A stretch of DNA of 64,000 bases. Source: Marinobacter changyiensis (GTDB lineage: Bacteria; Pseudomonadota; Gammaproteobacteria; Pseudomonadales; Oleiphilaceae). Below the pieces are notes generated by a model. It did no database searches, was not told the origin of the DNA, and saw only the letters and a program-made list of their open reading frames with translations. A program made the position numbers and the translations under genes. Below, piece after piece: positions 39,572 to 49,821 of the stretch. Location: contig NZ_VZZZ01000005.1 of NCBI RefSeq assembly GCF_009193265.1, positions 1 through 64,000 on the forward strand, read 5' to 3'. Position 1 is the stretch's first letter. Every line of letters begins with the position of its first letter.

Positions 39572-41420
39572 GTTCCACTTTCTCCGCCCAGTCTGGCTAT
39601 TGCTACTGTTCGCCATACCACTGCTTCCGTTGATTGCCCGGCACGCCCGGCAAGGACAGAACGGCTGGCTGAAAGTTATGCCAGAGACACTTCTCCGACC
39701 GCTGATCAGCCAAACCGGTGCCTTGAAGGAGTCGGGTAAATCGCCTCTGGTGATGCTTTCCCTGGCGCTTGCCCTGATGGCGGTTATCCTGGCGGGGCCG
39801 GCCTGGCGAGAGGCGCCAACGCCCTTGCAGCAGCAGAATGACAGCCTGGTTATCGTGCTCGATCTCTCGCTGTCCATGCTGGCAACCGACGTCGAGCCTG
39901 ATCGCCTGACGCTCGCCAAACGTAAGATCCGGGACCTGCTTAAAGAGCGGGAGGGCGCCTTTACCGGGCTGGTGGTCTACGCAGCGGATGCTCATGTTGT
40001 GACGCCGTTGACCGATGACACCGACACCGTACTGGGCTTGCTCGGGGTGTTGGACCCTCTTATTATGCCGGCCGCGGGCAACCGCCCTGACCTTGGGATT
40101 ACATTGGCCAAATCCTTGCTGGACCAGGGCGCACCCGGCGCCGGGCGGATTTTGCTAATCAGTGACGATGTGCGGGCTGAACATCAGTACGCCATACGCG
40201 ACACATTGATGGACAGCAACTTCAGCCTCAGCACCCTTGCGGTCGGCACCCCCGAAGGCGGACCCATCCCACTGCCAAAACGCGGTTTCATCCGTGATAA
40301 CGGCGAGGTGGTGATCACCCGGACGGACCCGGAAGCCCTTACCTGGGTGGCGGAGCGGACCGGCGGCAAGAGCCACCGTCTGACCTTCGACAGCCGCGAC
40401 CTCAGGGCCCTGGACCTTCGTGCGGCAGACAGTGATGACTGGCAGGACAGCGACCGGGAGCTTACTGTCAGCCGCTGGCAGGACGACGGCTATTGGCTGC
40501 TCTGGCTGGCGCTGCCTCTGCTTCTGATCTGCTGGCGACGGGGAGCTTTACTGGTGGTATTGCTGCTGGTGGCACCCATGGTTCCTAGCCCGGCCATGGC
40601 ATTGGGCTGGGACGATCTCTGGTCCCGCCCGGATCAACGAGGCGAAGCGCTGATTGCAGAAGACCCCCAGCGCGCGGCTGAACAACTTGATCGCCCTGAC
40701 TGGCGAGGCAGCGCGCAGTATCGCGCCGGTGACTACGAATCCGCCGCCAGTAGCTTCAGCGAATCCGCCGGGGCCGATGCGGCCTATAACCGGGGCAATG
40801 CGCTGGCCCGGGCTGGCGATCTGGAAGCGGCCATTGCCGCCTACGAGCAAACCCTGCAGATACAACCGGGCCACGAAGATGCCATCCATAACCTCGAACT
40901 TGTGAAGCAGTTGCTGGATCAACAGCAGGAACAGCAGCAGAACAATCAGCAATCAGGGGGTGAAAACAGCGACGGAGAAAGCGCTGAAAGCAACCAGCAA
41001 AACCCGTCACAGGAGCCAGGGGGCCAAAGCCCGTCAGACGGCCAACAACTCCCGGGCGAAGACAGTGAGTCTGACCAGCGTGAACAGGGCGGCGAAAGCC
41101 AGCCAGACGAGGGTGAAAGTGAGGGCGCAGGTCAGGTCGAAGGTCAGGTCGAAAGTCAGGCCGAGAGCGAGGCAGCAGCCAGACCCCGGGAACAGGAGTC
41201 TACTGACCCCCCATCCGCTGCCGGAAGCGAAACCGGGCAGGACCGGTCCGCAAACCAGACCCCAGCCCTTCCGGAGCTGGAGACATCACCCCTGTCCCAG
41301 GGTCAGGAACGCTGGCTCAGGCGAATTCCGGATGATCCGGGTGGATTGCTAAGGCGCAAGTTTCTTCAGCAATACCGTGAACGCGAAACTCAACCCAGCG
41401 AGAGTGATACCCCATGGTAG
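39564..41420 (+). CDS. VWA-domain and TPR protein, BatB-BatC fusion
   Basis: It has 618 residues: two N-terminal helices, a VWA domain with DLSLS (Asp100), a helix pair near 315-345, then a tetratricopeptide-like segment (AAYNRGNALARAGDLEAAIA, about 410-445), then a disordered tail of about 150 residues rich in Gln, Glu, Ser and Gly. In Bacteroides relatives BatB and BatC are separate; here the two are one chain, as is common in gammaproteobacteria. The GTG at 39564 has AAGGAGG six bases upstream, giving an 8-base overlap with the preceding gene; the ATG seven codons earlier has no such site. Confidence 0.88.
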   Translation: MSEFHFLRPVWLLLLFAIPLLPLIARHARQGQNGWLKVMPETLLRPLISQTGALKESGKSPLVMLSLALALMAVILAGPAWREAPTPLQQQNDSLVIVLDLSLSMLATDVEPDRLTLAKRKIRDLLKEREGAFTGLVVYAADAHVVTPLTDDTDTVLGLLGVLDPLIMPAAGNRPDLGITLAKSLLDQGAPGAGRILLISDDVRAEHQYAIRDTLMDSNFSLSTLAVGTPEGGPIPLPKRGFIRDNGEVVITRTDPEALTWVAERTGGKSHRLTFDSRDLRALDLRAADSDDWQDSDRELTVSRWQDDGYWLLWLALPLLLICWRRGALLVVLLLVAPMVPSPAMALGWDDLWSRPDQRGEALIAEDPQRAAEQLDRPDWRGSAQYRAGDYESAASSFSESAGADAAYNRGNALARAGDLEAAIAAYEQTLQIQPGHEDAIHNLELVKQLLDQQQEQQQNNQQSGGENSDGESAESNQQNPSQEPGGQSPSDGQQLPGEDSESDQREQGGESQPDEGESEGAGQVEGQVESQAESEAAARPREQESTDPPSAAGSETGQDRSANQTPALPELETSPLSQGQERWLRRIPDDPGGLLRRKFLQQYRERETQPSESDTPW

Positions 41421-43153
41421 CCCGACTCATAACGGTTCTAGCGCTGCTGTCGATCCTTGCCACGCAAGCGATGGCACAGCAGACCTTGCGGGTGGAACCG
41501 GACCGCATAAGCCTGCATGAGAACGAAGCCTTCAACCTTACCGTTGTGGGTGAAATGGAGCTGTCTATCAATCTCGACACCCTGCTCAATCCCGGCAGCC
41601 TGGAGTTACCGGCACAGGACATCAAAAGGCTGGAAATCGACTTCAAGATCCTCGGGAAAACTCAGAAATACAGCGTGCGCACCGTCAACGGGGAAACCCA
41701 GGCCGAGATTACCTGGATCTACCAACTGGCACCCCGTCGTACCGGTTCACTGACCATTCCGGAGCTGAGTTTCAACGCGGCCCGCTCTGAGCCGATTACC
41801 ATCACCGTCGAGGCCGGCAGCGCCCGCGATGAGGCAGGTGAGTCCCGGGACGCCTTTATCGAACTGGCCGCTGACAAGGACCAGGTCTACGTGCAGGAGC
41901 AACTGGTCCTGACCGTCAAACTGTTTTACACAGGCAACCTGATTCGCGGCGACCTTACGGAGCCGGAGCATCCCGATGCGATCATCGAATCCCTGGGCAA
42001 ACAAACCGATTACAGCCGCTTCCGCGACGGTCAGCGCTATCGGGTCGTTGAACGCCGTTACGCCATCTACCCCCAAAGCCCGGGAGCGTTGTCTATCGAC
42101 CCGATACGGTTTGAAGGCCAAACCCGAAGCACCCGCGGCCAGATGGTATTTCTCCGTGACAGTGCCCAGCTTTTTGAAGTTCCGGTCAAGGCACCACCCA
42201 CCCGGTTCAGTGGCAATGTCTGGCTGCCCGCCCGGGAGCTCACGCTGGACGAACGCGGGCTGGATAACATCACCGAGGTCAGCATTGGCCAGAGCATGAC
42301 CCGAACCATCGCACTGACCGCGGAGGGGCTGCCAGCGAGTGCGCTGCCGCCCCTCACACCGGGCATACCAGACGGCTTGCGCAGCTATCCCGAACAACCG
42401 GTAACTGAAACCGCCGTCAGCAATGAGACGCTTATCGGGTCCCTGACCCAAACCACTGCGCTGGTGGGCGTGCAAGCCGGCACCTTCACCATACCGGAAG
42501 TGCGCGTGCCCTGGTGGGACACCGAGGCAGACCGCGAACGGATTGCGGTTATTCCCGCCCACACCCTCACGGTATTACCGGTAGACGGCAGTGTTACAGC
42601 CGCGCCATCGTCGGTCCAGTCCGAGCCTGTGGAGGCCGAAGCCACCACACCACCGCAAGATTACCCGGACCAAAATCAAAGTCGTTACTGGCCCTGGGTG
42701 ACAGCCCTGCTGGCAGCGGGTTGGATTATTACGTTGCTGCTCTGGCGGCAACAGCGTAAGCGGGTAGCCGCCGACAAGAGTGGTACCCAGAATCCCTTTG
42801 CCGGAGCGGAAAAAGACCTGTTTGAGGCCTTGGTTCACGCTGCTGACAAAGGCCAGGCAGCTACTCTGGACCTGTTGCCGCGCTGGATGTCGGCAAGATA
42901 TCCCGGCGAAGTGTTCGGCAGTGCCTCCGAGGCTCTGCGCAAGGCGGGTGACCCGGAACTGAAAGCCCAGATTAATCGACTGGAAAGCCGCTTGTTCGGT
43001 GCCAAACAAGCGCGCAACGAATCCTCTCCCTGGGATGGCCGTGAACTCGTGGCGCGTCTTCGCCAACTCAGGAAAAACGCAGCCGCAAAAGATGAAGGTG
43101 ACGGGGACCTGCCACCATTTTATCCCGACGGTCTGAACCCCGGTGTCCGTTAG
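41414..43153 (+). CDS. BatD-like protein (oxygen tolerance domain)
   Basis: It has 579 residues with a signal peptide cleaved after AMA22, a long periplasmic beta-rich region of repeated immunoglobulin-like domains (QTLRVEPDRISLHENEAF opens it), a transmembrane helix near 428-446 (YWPWVTALLAAGWIITLLL) and a cytosolic helical tail. It overlaps the preceding gene by 7 bases and ends the MoxR/Bat operon. Its last 4 bases overlap the convergent ccmI gene. In other bacteria Bat proteins are tied to stress tolerance; the direct function is unproven. Confidence 0.86.
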   Translation: MVARLITVLALLSILATQAMAQQTLRVEPDRISLHENEAFNLTVVGEMELSINLDTLLNPGSLELPAQDIKRLEIDFKILGKTQKYSVRTVNGETQAEITWIYQLAPRRTGSLTIPELSFNAARSEPITITVEAGSARDEAGESRDAFIELAADKDQVYVQEQLVLTVKLFYTGNLIRGDLTEPEHPDAIIESLGKQTDYSRFRDGQRYRVVERRYAIYPQSPGALSIDPIRFEGQTRSTRGQMVFLRDSAQLFEVPVKAPPTRFSGNVWLPARELTLDERGLDNITEVSIGQSMTRTIALTAEGLPASALPPLTPGIPDGLRSYPEQPVTETAVSNETLIGSLTQTTALVGVQAGTFTIPEVRVPWWDTEADRERIAVIPAHTLTVLPVDGSVTAAPSSVQSEPVEAEATTPPQDYPDQNQSRYWPWVTALLAAGWIITLLLWRQQRKRVAADKSGTQNPFAGAEKDLFEALVHAADKGQAATLDLLPRWMSARYPGEVFGSASEALRKAGDPELKAQINRLESRLFGAKQARNESSPWDGRELVARLRQLRKNAAAKDEGDGDLPPFYPDGLNPGVR

Positions 43154-44421
43154 CGCAGTTGCTGGTCAATCACCAGCTCAATGGGCTGACCATCAGGTAC
43201 GTCGGTTACTGCCACGGGTACCTCCAGAACACCTTGCCAATCGCCCGGACGTGGCATAGCGGTGCCACCGGTTGAAAGCCGGGCGGCAATGACCACTTCC
43301 TCGGCGTCGGAGATTTTTGCCGACGGCGCCATGGACAACGCATCGGTTAACCGCAGCTCCAGGGGCAGCTCACCGGCGGTGCGACGGGCGACCGCAAGCG
43401 GTGCCGACCGCTCGCCGGGTCGGCGGGCATATATGAACAACGTGGTATCGGCCGGCACCTGGCCGTCAAACGCCGGACTGAGTTCGATGCGCACCGTCAC
43501 ACCCCGCTCCGATACCGCCTCTGCCTCACCGACGGCGGGGGCGGCCCGGCCAAGCCGCTGGTAGGCCTGTTCGATACCCTGCCGGAGGGAAGGCAGTTGC
43601 GGATGGTTCGGGGCTACCTCTGCAATGCGCTCCCAGTAACCAATGGCCTGTTCAAACTGCTCCTGATCGAAGGCATGAATACCCAATAAACCGAGAGCAT
43701 TAACTTCATCCGGGTTGAGCGCACGGGCGGCCTCAATGGCGGCGGTCACAGTGGCATTCATGTCACCTTTACTCTCGAAAAAGCGGGCCTGGGCGGCCAG
43801 TCCCAGCGCGGTGGCGGCTTGCCCCGGCGACTCCGACATCTGCTCTGCCAGCCTTTCAAAGGCCCAGGCAGCATCCGGGTAACGCTCCAGGCTCATGTAA
43901 GTCCGGGCCAGCATCGCCCAGCCCTCCGGGTTCTCGGGGCTCGCTTCCAGACGTTCCCGCAGCTGTGTGGTGAGCTGATTCAGTTGTCCCGTCCTGTCAT
44001 CGCCGGATGCCAGATCCTTCATAGCTACCCACTGTTCAACATCGTCCATCGCGCCCCAGTGCTGGTAGAGAAACACGGCCAGTGCCGGTATCAAAACCAC
44101 GCTGCCCAGGGCGATGACCCAGGCACCGGTGCGCCGGGAATCCGCTTTTACGGTGGGGGGGGCCACGGGCTCTTCAGACACATCGTCCAGCAGACTGCCT
44201 GCAAGCTCGTCCCGCAGTTGGCGATAGTTTTCATCGTCCAGAATGCCTGCCTTGTGCTCTGCCTCCAGTTCGGCCATACGGCCTCTGTAGGCCAGCAGGT
44301 TCTGATTCCGCAGGTCCGTTTCAGCACGCTCCCGGGGCCGGCTGAAAAACAGGGGGAACAGAACAAAAGCCAGGGCCAGACCCATCAATGCGGTCGCAGC
44401 AAGCCAGAAGGTGGTCGTCAT
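43150..44421 (-). CDS. ccmI: Cytochrome c maturation protein CcmI
   Basis: An apocytochrome c chaperone that holds the C-terminal helix of the apoprotein and passes it to CcmF/CcmH. It has 423 residues, with two N-terminal transmembrane helices (about 4-24 and 94-114) and a connecting cytosolic loop with a leucine-rich helix, then a periplasmic tetratricopeptide domain (WAMLARTYMSLERYPDAAWA is one repeat). The C-terminal 120 residues are a beta domain. It is the last gene of the operon, 77 bases after ccmH. Confidence 0.9.
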   Translation of the reverse strand: MTTTFWLAATALMGLALAFVLFPLFFSRPRERAETDLRNQNLLAYRGRMAELEAEHKAGILDDENYRQLRDELAGSLLDDVSEEPVAPPTVKADSRRTGAWVIALGSVVLIPALAVFLYQHWGAMDDVEQWVAMKDLASGDDRTGQLNQLTTQLRERLEASPENPEGWAMLARTYMSLERYPDAAWAFERLAEQMSESPGQAATALGLAAQARFFESKGDMNATVTAAIEAARALNPDEVNALGLLGIHAFDQEQFEQAIGYWERIAEVAPNHPQLPSLRQGIEQAYQRLGRAAPAVGEAEAVSERGVTVRIELSPAFDGQVPADTTLFIYARRPGERSAPLAVARRTAGELPLELRLTDALSMAPSAKISDAEEVVIAARLSTGGTAMPRPGDWQGVLEVPVAVTDVPDGQPIELVIDQQLR

Positions 44422-44498
44422 AACACGGCGATCCCGTCGTCAGTGAAGTAAATGTCGTTTGGTAGAACTTACCCGGGCGAGAGCCCCGGCAGGAACCA

Positions 44499-45005
44499 TC
44501 AGGTTCCTGTTCCGGAACCACCGGTGGTATCAGGCTCGTCGGTTTGAAGTATTTTCTCTGCGCGCCGCCGCTGCTCATCACTCAGGGACGAAGCACCCTC
44601 GGTGTTGCGGCGGGAGCGGACGACAACACCAATAACCATCAGCACGCCACCAAAGACAACGATGGCAGGGGTAGCCCACAGCATCACCGTGCGGGGCTCC
44701 AGTTGCGGACGGTAGCGTACAAACTCTCCGAAGCGCCCGACCAGGGCCTCAAACACCTCCTCCTCTGTGGCGCCTTCCCGCACCATTCGATAAACTTCGT
44801 CCTTCATGTCCTCGGCAATGGGCGCATTGGAGTCAGCAATGTTCTGGTTCTGGCATTTCGGGCACCGCAACTCTTTGGTGAGGTTACGGAAACGTTCCCG
44901 ATCCGCCTCTGAATCCAGCGGGTACAGATCATTCGTTGCAGCCTGAGCGAGCAGCGAACCGGTCAACAGCAGTGCGAGTGTCAGCAGACGTAGCATGTTG
45001 ATCAA
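44499..45005 (-). CDS. ccmH: Cytochrome c maturation protein CcmH (CcmL)
   Basis: A thiol oxidoreductase that reduces the haem-binding cysteines of apocytochrome c. It has 168 residues with a signal peptide, the LRCPKCQ motif (Cys48/Cys51) in a three-helix periplasmic domain, and a C-terminal transmembrane helix near 109-130. This short form, together with a separate CcmI, replaces the longer fused CcmH of E. coli. Its start overlaps the ccmG stop by 4 bases. Confidence 0.93.
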   Translation of the reverse strand: MINMLRLLTLALLLTGSLLAQAATNDLYPLDSEADRERFRNLTKELRCPKCQNQNIADSNAPIAEDMKDEVYRMVREGATEEEVFEALVGRFGEFVRYRPQLEPRTVMLWATPAIVVFGGVLMVIGVVVRSRRNTEGASSLSDEQRRRAEKILQTDEPDTTGGSGTGT

Positions 45006-45538
45006 CCCTCCCGGCTGTATTTGCGAATGAGCGGTTCAAGAGTCTCATACCAGACTTTCTCGTTCACAACACCGACGTGCCGGTAGCGCACGATGCCCTC
45101 GGCGTCCACCACGTAGGTCTCCGGGGCACCGTAAACCCCCAGATCAAACCCGAGGGACCCTGAAGGATCAAACAGATTGACGGTGTAAGGATCACCAAGG
45201 CTCTGAAGCCATTGCAGCGCCTGATCCCGATTGTCCTTGTAGTTGAGGCCGACAATAGGGACGCCTTTTTCTTCCGCCAGCCAGACCAGGTCGGGGTGCT
45301 CATCCCGACAGGCAGGACACCAGGTGCCCCAGACATTCAGCAGCGACACCTGGCCATTGAAGATGTCCTTCCGGAGCATCACATCCGGGTTTTCCAGTTG
45401 GGCAAGCTCGAACGCGGGCACCGGTTTCCCGATAAGGGCTGATTCGAGGTGCATCGGGTCTTTGCCAATACCCGCGTACATCACCACGCCCAGCGTAATC
45501 GCCAGCATAACCGGGATAAACAGAAACAGCCGTTTCAT
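45002..45538 (-). CDS. ccmG: Thiol:disulfide interchange protein CcmG/DsbE
   Basis: A membrane-anchored thioredoxin of 178 residues: an N-terminal helix (about 4-24), then a thioredoxin fold with WCPAC (Cys74/Cys77) and the acidic GVYGAPETYVVD segment typical of DsbE. Keeps the apocytochrome haem site reduced in the periplasm. It overlaps ccmF and ccmH by 4 bases on either side. Confidence 0.95.
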   Translation of the reverse strand: MKRLFLFIPVMLAITLGVVMYAGIGKDPMHLESALIGKPVPAFELAQLENPDVMLRKDIFNGQVSLLNVWGTWCPACRDEHPDLVWLAEEKGVPIVGLNYKDNRDQALQWLQSLGDPYTVNLFDPSGSLGFDLGVYGAPETYVVDAEGIVRYRHVGVVNEKVWYETLEPLIRKYSREG

Positions 45539-47541
45539 GACATGGCCTCAGGAACCGCTCTGCCGGCGTCAGGTTCCCGGTCCGGGAGCGCTGCCGGTTT
45601 TACCGGAACTTTTTCCCTGATGCGATATCTCCGGTCAGCGATGGCCAGTATGCCCCCCGCTGCCATAAACAGGGACCCCAGCCAGATCCACCTAATCAGT
45701 GGTTTGTACTGAATCCGCATCGCCCAGGCGTTGTCACCCACCTGCTCGCCGAGTGCAACAAACAGGTCTCTGGCCAGCCCGGCGTCGATACCAGCTTCTG
45801 TCATCACGCTTCTCTGAACAGTGTATTGGCGCTTCTCAGGATACAAGGTGGCAATTTTGCGGCCATCACGGGAAATATCGACCTGGGCGGTTTCGGCCCT
45901 GAAATTGGCGCCCTGGCGCTCACCGATCTGTACAAACGCAAAGTCGATATTCTCGATGCTGACGGTGTCTCCCGGTGACATCCGCACGTCGCGCTCGACC
46001 CCGTAATTGGATACGACCGTTGCACCGGCCATGGTCAATGCCAGCCCGAGGTGCCCGAGGACCATGCCGTAGTAGCTCCGTGACTGACGACGAAGACCAT
46101 GCCAGCGGCCCTGCCGGGAAGCGGATTTGTCCAACAGGTCACGGGCAGTTGCCGACACGATCCAGGCCGCAGAGAAGCAGCCGGCAAAGGCCCAGGGTTC
46201 AAATTTGCCCATCCACAGCGGTACCAGCACCGCGACAATCAGACTTACGGCCGCTGGCCAGAGCAGTTTTCGGGCGAGCCAGCCACCATCGGTTTTCTTC
46301 CAGCGGGAGAAGATACCGGCACCCAATAACAGGCCAACCGCAATCGCCACCGGCGAGAAGGTCAGGTTGTAAAAAGGCTCACCAATGGACAGACGCCCCA
46401 TGTCGAGATAATCCAGAATCAACGGATACAGCGTGCCCACCAGCACCAGCAGCATGGCGGCCATCAAAAGCACATTATTCAGCAACAGGAATATTTCACG
46501 GGAGGCGGAGCCATAGCGAATTCGACTGTGCACCACCGGCGCGCGGAACGCATAAAGTGTAAGGCTGGACACTATGGTTATAGCCAGCAGAGCCAGCAGA
46601 AACTGGCCCCGGGTGGGGTCAGAGGCGAACGCATGCACGGACGTCAGGACGCCCGAGCGCACAAGAAAAGCGCCCAACAGGCTGAGCGAGAAAGTCAGGA
46701 TAGCCAATAACACCGTCCAGCTCTTGAACACCCCCCGCTTCTCGGTCACCGCCAATGAGTGCATCAGTGCCGTGCCTGCAAGCCATGGCAGCAAGGACGC
46801 ATTTTCGACCGGGTCCCAGAACCACCAACCGCCCCAGCCAAGCTCGTAATAGGCCCACCAGCTGCCAAGCGCGATGCCAACCGAGAGAAAAGCCCAGGCA
46901 ACCGTGGTCCACGGCCGTGACCAGCGCGCCCAGGCAGCATCCAGGCGGCCGTTGATCAAGGCCGCGATAGCAAAGGCGAACGCCACAGAGAAACCGACGT
47001 AGCCCATATAGAGCATGGGCGGGTGCACGATCAGCCCGAAGTCCTGCAACAGCGGGTTCAGGTCCGCGCCATTGGTTGGCACGTTGGGGAGAATGCGGTC
47101 AAAGGGGTTGGACGTCATCAAGAGAAACAGCAGGAAACCGACGCTGACCATGCCCATCACCGACAACACCTGGGAAGTCATTACGGCTGGCAGGCGCCGG
47201 CTGAATATTGCGACGGCCAGCGTCCAGCCCGCGAGGATCAGCATCCAGAGCAACAAGGAGCCTTCATGGGCCCCCCATACTGCACTGAACTTGAAATACC
47301 AGGGCAGCAGACTGTTACTGTTGTTGGCCACATAGGCCACCGAGAAGTCATCCACCATAAAGGCATAGGTCAGCACCCCAAAGGCGATGGCAACAAACAC
47401 AAACTGCCCCGCCGCCAGCGGACGCGCAAAAGCCTGCAGGCTGGCACGCCCGGCGAGCGAGCCTGCCAGCGGCACGGTCGCCAGCAGGATGGCCAGCAGC
47501 AGCGAAAGTATCAGCGAAAACTGTCCGAACTCCGGAAACAT
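45535..47541 (-). CDS. ccmF: Cytochrome c haem lyase subunit CcmF
   Basis: A large membrane protein, 668 residues with about fifteen helices, that joins haem to apocytochrome c. The tryptophan-rich haem motif WGGWWFWDPVENASLLPW is near residue 235. Conserved histidines lie in periplasmic loops, for example VHPPMLYMGY near 172. It overlaps ccmG by 4 bases and follows ccmE by 42. An internal run of basic residues (RQGRWHGLRRQSRSYYG) lies before the last helices. Confidence 0.96.
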   Translation of the reverse strand: MFPEFGQFSLILSLLLAILLATVPLAGSLAGRASLQAFARPLAAGQFVFVAIAFGVLTYAFMVDDFSVAYVANNSNSLLPWYFKFSAVWGAHEGSLLLWMLILAGWTLAVAIFSRRLPAVMTSQVLSVMGMVSVGFLLFLLMTSNPFDRILPNVPTNGADLNPLLQDFGLIVHPPMLYMGYVGFSVAFAFAIAALINGRLDAAWARWSRPWTTVAWAFLSVGIALGSWWAYYELGWGGWWFWDPVENASLLPWLAGTALMHSLAVTEKRGVFKSWTVLLAILTFSLSLLGAFLVRSGVLTSVHAFASDPTRGQFLLALLAITIVSSLTLYAFRAPVVHSRIRYGSASREIFLLLNNVLLMAAMLLVLVGTLYPLILDYLDMGRLSIGEPFYNLTFSPVAIAVGLLLGAGIFSRWKKTDGGWLARKLLWPAAVSLIVAVLVPLWMGKFEPWAFAGCFSAAWIVSATARDLLDKSASRQGRWHGLRRQSRSYYGMVLGHLGLALTMAGATVVSNYGVERDVRMSPGDTVSIENIDFAFVQIGERQGANFRAETAQVDISRDGRKIATLYPEKRQYTVQRSVMTEAGIDAGLARDLFVALGEQVGDNAWAMRIQYKPLIRWIWLGSLFMAAGGILAIADRRYRIREKVPVKPAALPDREPDAGRAVPEAMS

Positions 47542-47583
47542 CGAATTCTCCCCAGGGGATCTGGATTTAAATGCTTGTCTGTA

Positions 47584-48051
47584 TCAGTACTCGGGTATGC
47601 TCTGGGCAGTATTGCTCTCAGCCCGGGCCGCTGCCTTTTCAAGGGAGTCCATGACTTCCGGCGGCATGTAGTTCTCATCGTGCTTCGCCAGTACCTGGTC
47701 CGCCACAAACAGTCGGTCTCCATTGAGCCTGCCGGTTGCCACCACGCCCTGCCCCTCCGCAAAGAGATCTGGCAGAATTCCAGTGTATTCCATGGTCACC
47801 GAGGATTCGAAATCCGTTACCCGAAAGGTCACCCGAAGCGAGTCCGGGTCACGCTGCACCGAACCTTCTTCCACCATACCACCGGCCCGGATACGCACGT
47901 CGCCCGGCGCCTCACCGGAAGCAATCTGGCTCGGATCGTAAAACAGGCTGATGTTCTGCCTCAACGCATAGGTGGTGAGACCGATAGCGATGCTCAGCCC
48001 GGCCATCAAAAACAGAATCAGCGTTAATCGTTTCTTTCGTTTCGGATGCAT
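47584..48051 (-). CDS. ccmE: Haem chaperone CcmE
   Basis: Binds haem covalently through a histidine in the periplasm and carries it to CcmF. It has 155 residues: an N-terminal anchor helix (about 9-29), a beta-barrel domain and the haem-binding motif VLAKHDENY with His124 and Tyr128. It lies between ccmD and ccmF. Confidence 0.95.
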   Translation of the reverse strand: MHPKRKKRLTLILFLMAGLSIAIGLTTYALRQNISLFYDPSQIASGEAPGDVRIRAGGMVEEGSVQRDPDSLRVTFRVTDFESSVTMEYTGILPDLFAEGQGVVATGRLNGDRLFVADQVLAKHDENYMPPEVMDSLEKAAARAESNTAQSIPEY

Positions 48052-48079
48052 AGTCCACTCAGACAGATGAAGTTCGATG

Positions 48080-48325
48080 TCAATTTAACGGGTTGAACCC
48101 GGAAACTTTACGCTGCGAACCGCCGTCAGGTTCTCCCGGTTGCCGGTTTCGGGCTTCCAGTTGCCACTGACGGCGCTGATCCGCTTCAAGTCGGCGACGC
48201 TGACTGAAGGACCAGGCTACCAGCCAGCCCAACAATAAAAAAAATGAGATATAACAGGTCCATACATAAGGGCCGTGGCCTTCCATCACCATAAAAGCCT
48301 GAAGAGAATCAAAGGCCATGGTCAC
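48080..48325 (-). CDS. ccmD: Haem exporter small subunit CcmD
   Basis: A small membrane protein of 81 residues with one helix (about 16-39: [21 protein letters not shown]) and a basic cytosolic tail, as expected for CcmD. It releases holo-CcmE from the CcmABC complex. Its start overlaps the ccmC stop by 4 bases. Weak sequence conservation makes the call rest on position plus layout. Confidence 0.88.
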   Translation of the reverse strand: MTMAFDSLQAFMVMEGHGPYVWTCYISFFLLLGWLVAWSFSQRRRLEADQRRQWQLEARNRQPGEPDGGSQRKVSGFNPLN

Positions 48326-49068
48326 GCTGCTCCTTCCGGCCGGATCAGTGTTTTCACCCAGTGAGTCTTGCGTTCGCGGTAAAGAATTTCAGTCTGCATC
48401 CTGACAAAAGCCAGCCAACCAAACAGCAAATACAGTCCAAGCACCACCAGCAAAAGCGGCAACCACATTTCCACCGGCATGCTGGGTTTTTCAGTCAGCT
48501 TGAACGTGGCGGGTTGATGCAGCGTATTCCACCACTCCACCGAATACTTGATAATCGGAATATTCACGGCGCCGACAAGCACCAGCACCGCAACCGCCCG
48601 GGCCGAGGATTTCTCGTCGGAAATCGCTGCACCCAGGGCAATCACGCCGAAGTAGAGAAATAGCAGAATCAGCATCGACGTCAACCGGGCGTCCCAGATC
48701 CACCAGGTTCCCCAGGTCGGCTTGCCCCAGACGGCGCCGGTAAACAGGGCCAGAAATGTCAGTACCGCACCCACCGGCGCAACCGACTTAACAAAAACAT
48801 CCGCCAGCTTCATTCGCCACACAAGCGTCACAATCGCGGCGGACGCCATCATGATATAGACGGACTGCGCCAGGAAAGCAGTCGGAACGTGGATAAAGAT
48901 AATCCGGTAACTGTTGCCCTGCAGATAATCTTTCGGGGCGAAGGCCAGCCCCCAGACAATCCCCACCAGAGCCAGAACCAGTCCGCTCCAGAGCAACCAG
49001 GGCATCCAGCGACCGGCAATGCCGTAAAACCACTTTGGTGACCCAAGCTTGTGAAAAAATTGCCACAT
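48322..49068 (-). CDS. ccmC: Haem exporter subunit CcmC
   Basis: A membrane protein of 248 residues with six helices and the tryptophan-rich motif [15 protein letters not shown] near 122-136, which loads haem onto CcmE. His residues flanking the motif are conserved ligands. It starts 27 bases after the ccmB stop. Confidence 0.95.
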   Translation of the reverse strand: MWQFFHKLGSPKWFYGIAGRWMPWLLWSGLVLALVGIVWGLAFAPKDYLQGNSYRIIFIHVPTAFLAQSVYIMMASAAIVTLVWRMKLADVFVKSVAPVGAVLTFLALFTGAVWGKPTWGTWWIWDARLTSMLILLFLYFGVIALGAAISDEKSSARAVAVLVLVGAVNIPIIKYSVEWWNTLHQPATFKLTEKPSMPVEMWLPLLLVVLGLYLLFGWLAFVRMQTEILYRERKTHWVKTLIRPEGAA

Positions 49069-49095
49069 CAGGCGAATACCTTTTTCAACGTTTTA

Positions 49096-49821
49096 TCAAT
49101 TATTGGACAGACTGATCCGTAACGCAGCGGCTGAAGCAAACGGGGCCAGCGTGATGGCCAGCACCAGAAACGCGCCCATCAGGGCCAGATAACCACCAAC
49201 CGGGGCGCCCTCTGCCGCGGCGGCCACGGTGCCGGTGCCGAATATAAGCACCGGTATATACAACGGAATAATCAGCAACGACAACAACACCCCGCCCGAC
49301 CTCAAGCCCAGAGTCAGCGCCGCACCGATAGAGCCGATAAAGCTCAACACCGGGGTCCCGACCAGCAACGTTAGACACAGAACAGCGATAGAGTTCCCGT
49401 CCAGATGCACCATCACACCCAATATCGGGGCCAGTAACACCAATGGCAAGCCGGTTACCAGCCAGTGCGCCACCGTTTTCGCAAGTACCAGCCAGTATAG
49501 TGGCTGAGGCTGCAGAGCCAGCTGCTCAAGGGTGCCATCGTCAAAATCATGCCGGTAAAGATGATCCAGCGACAGCAACGTCGAAAGCAACGCTGCCACC
49601 CAAAGGATACCGGCTCCCGCCACCTGAAGAAACGATACTTCCGGACTGACTCCCAGGGGGAAAAGCGACACCACCATGACGAAAAACAGTAACGGGTTGA
49701 GGGTATCCTGCAGCTGTCGGAAATTAACCTGCAGATCCCGCTTCAGAACCGCCCACATAGCGGGCAAAATCGGAACCGCCCGCACCATCGGGCGGATGAC
49801 AGGCCGGGCTTCAGAATTCAC
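49096..49821 (-). CDS. ccmB: Haem exporter subunit CcmB
   Basis: The permease subunit of the CcmAB transporter-like complex, with six helices. It has 241 residues from the GTG at 49821, chosen because AAGGAGG lies 5 bases upstream and the start then overlaps ccmA by 11 bases. The frame is open a further 18 codons within ccmA. Family features include the early FRQLQDTLNPLLFFVMVVSLFP-type segment and a late helix with SGGVLLSLLIIPLYIPVLIF. Confidence 0.92.
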   Translation of the reverse strand: MNSEARPVIRPMVRAVPILPAMWAVLKRDLQVNFRQLQDTLNPLLFFVMVVSLFPLGVSPEVSFLQVAGAGILWVAALLSTLLSLDHLYRHDFDDGTLEQLALQPQPLYWLVLAKTVAHWLVTGLPLVLLAPILGVMVHLDGNSIAVLCLTLLVGTPVLSFIGSIGAALTLGLRSGGVLLSLLIIPLYIPVLIFGTGTVAAAAEGAPVGGYLALMGAFLVLAITLAPFASAAALRISLSNN

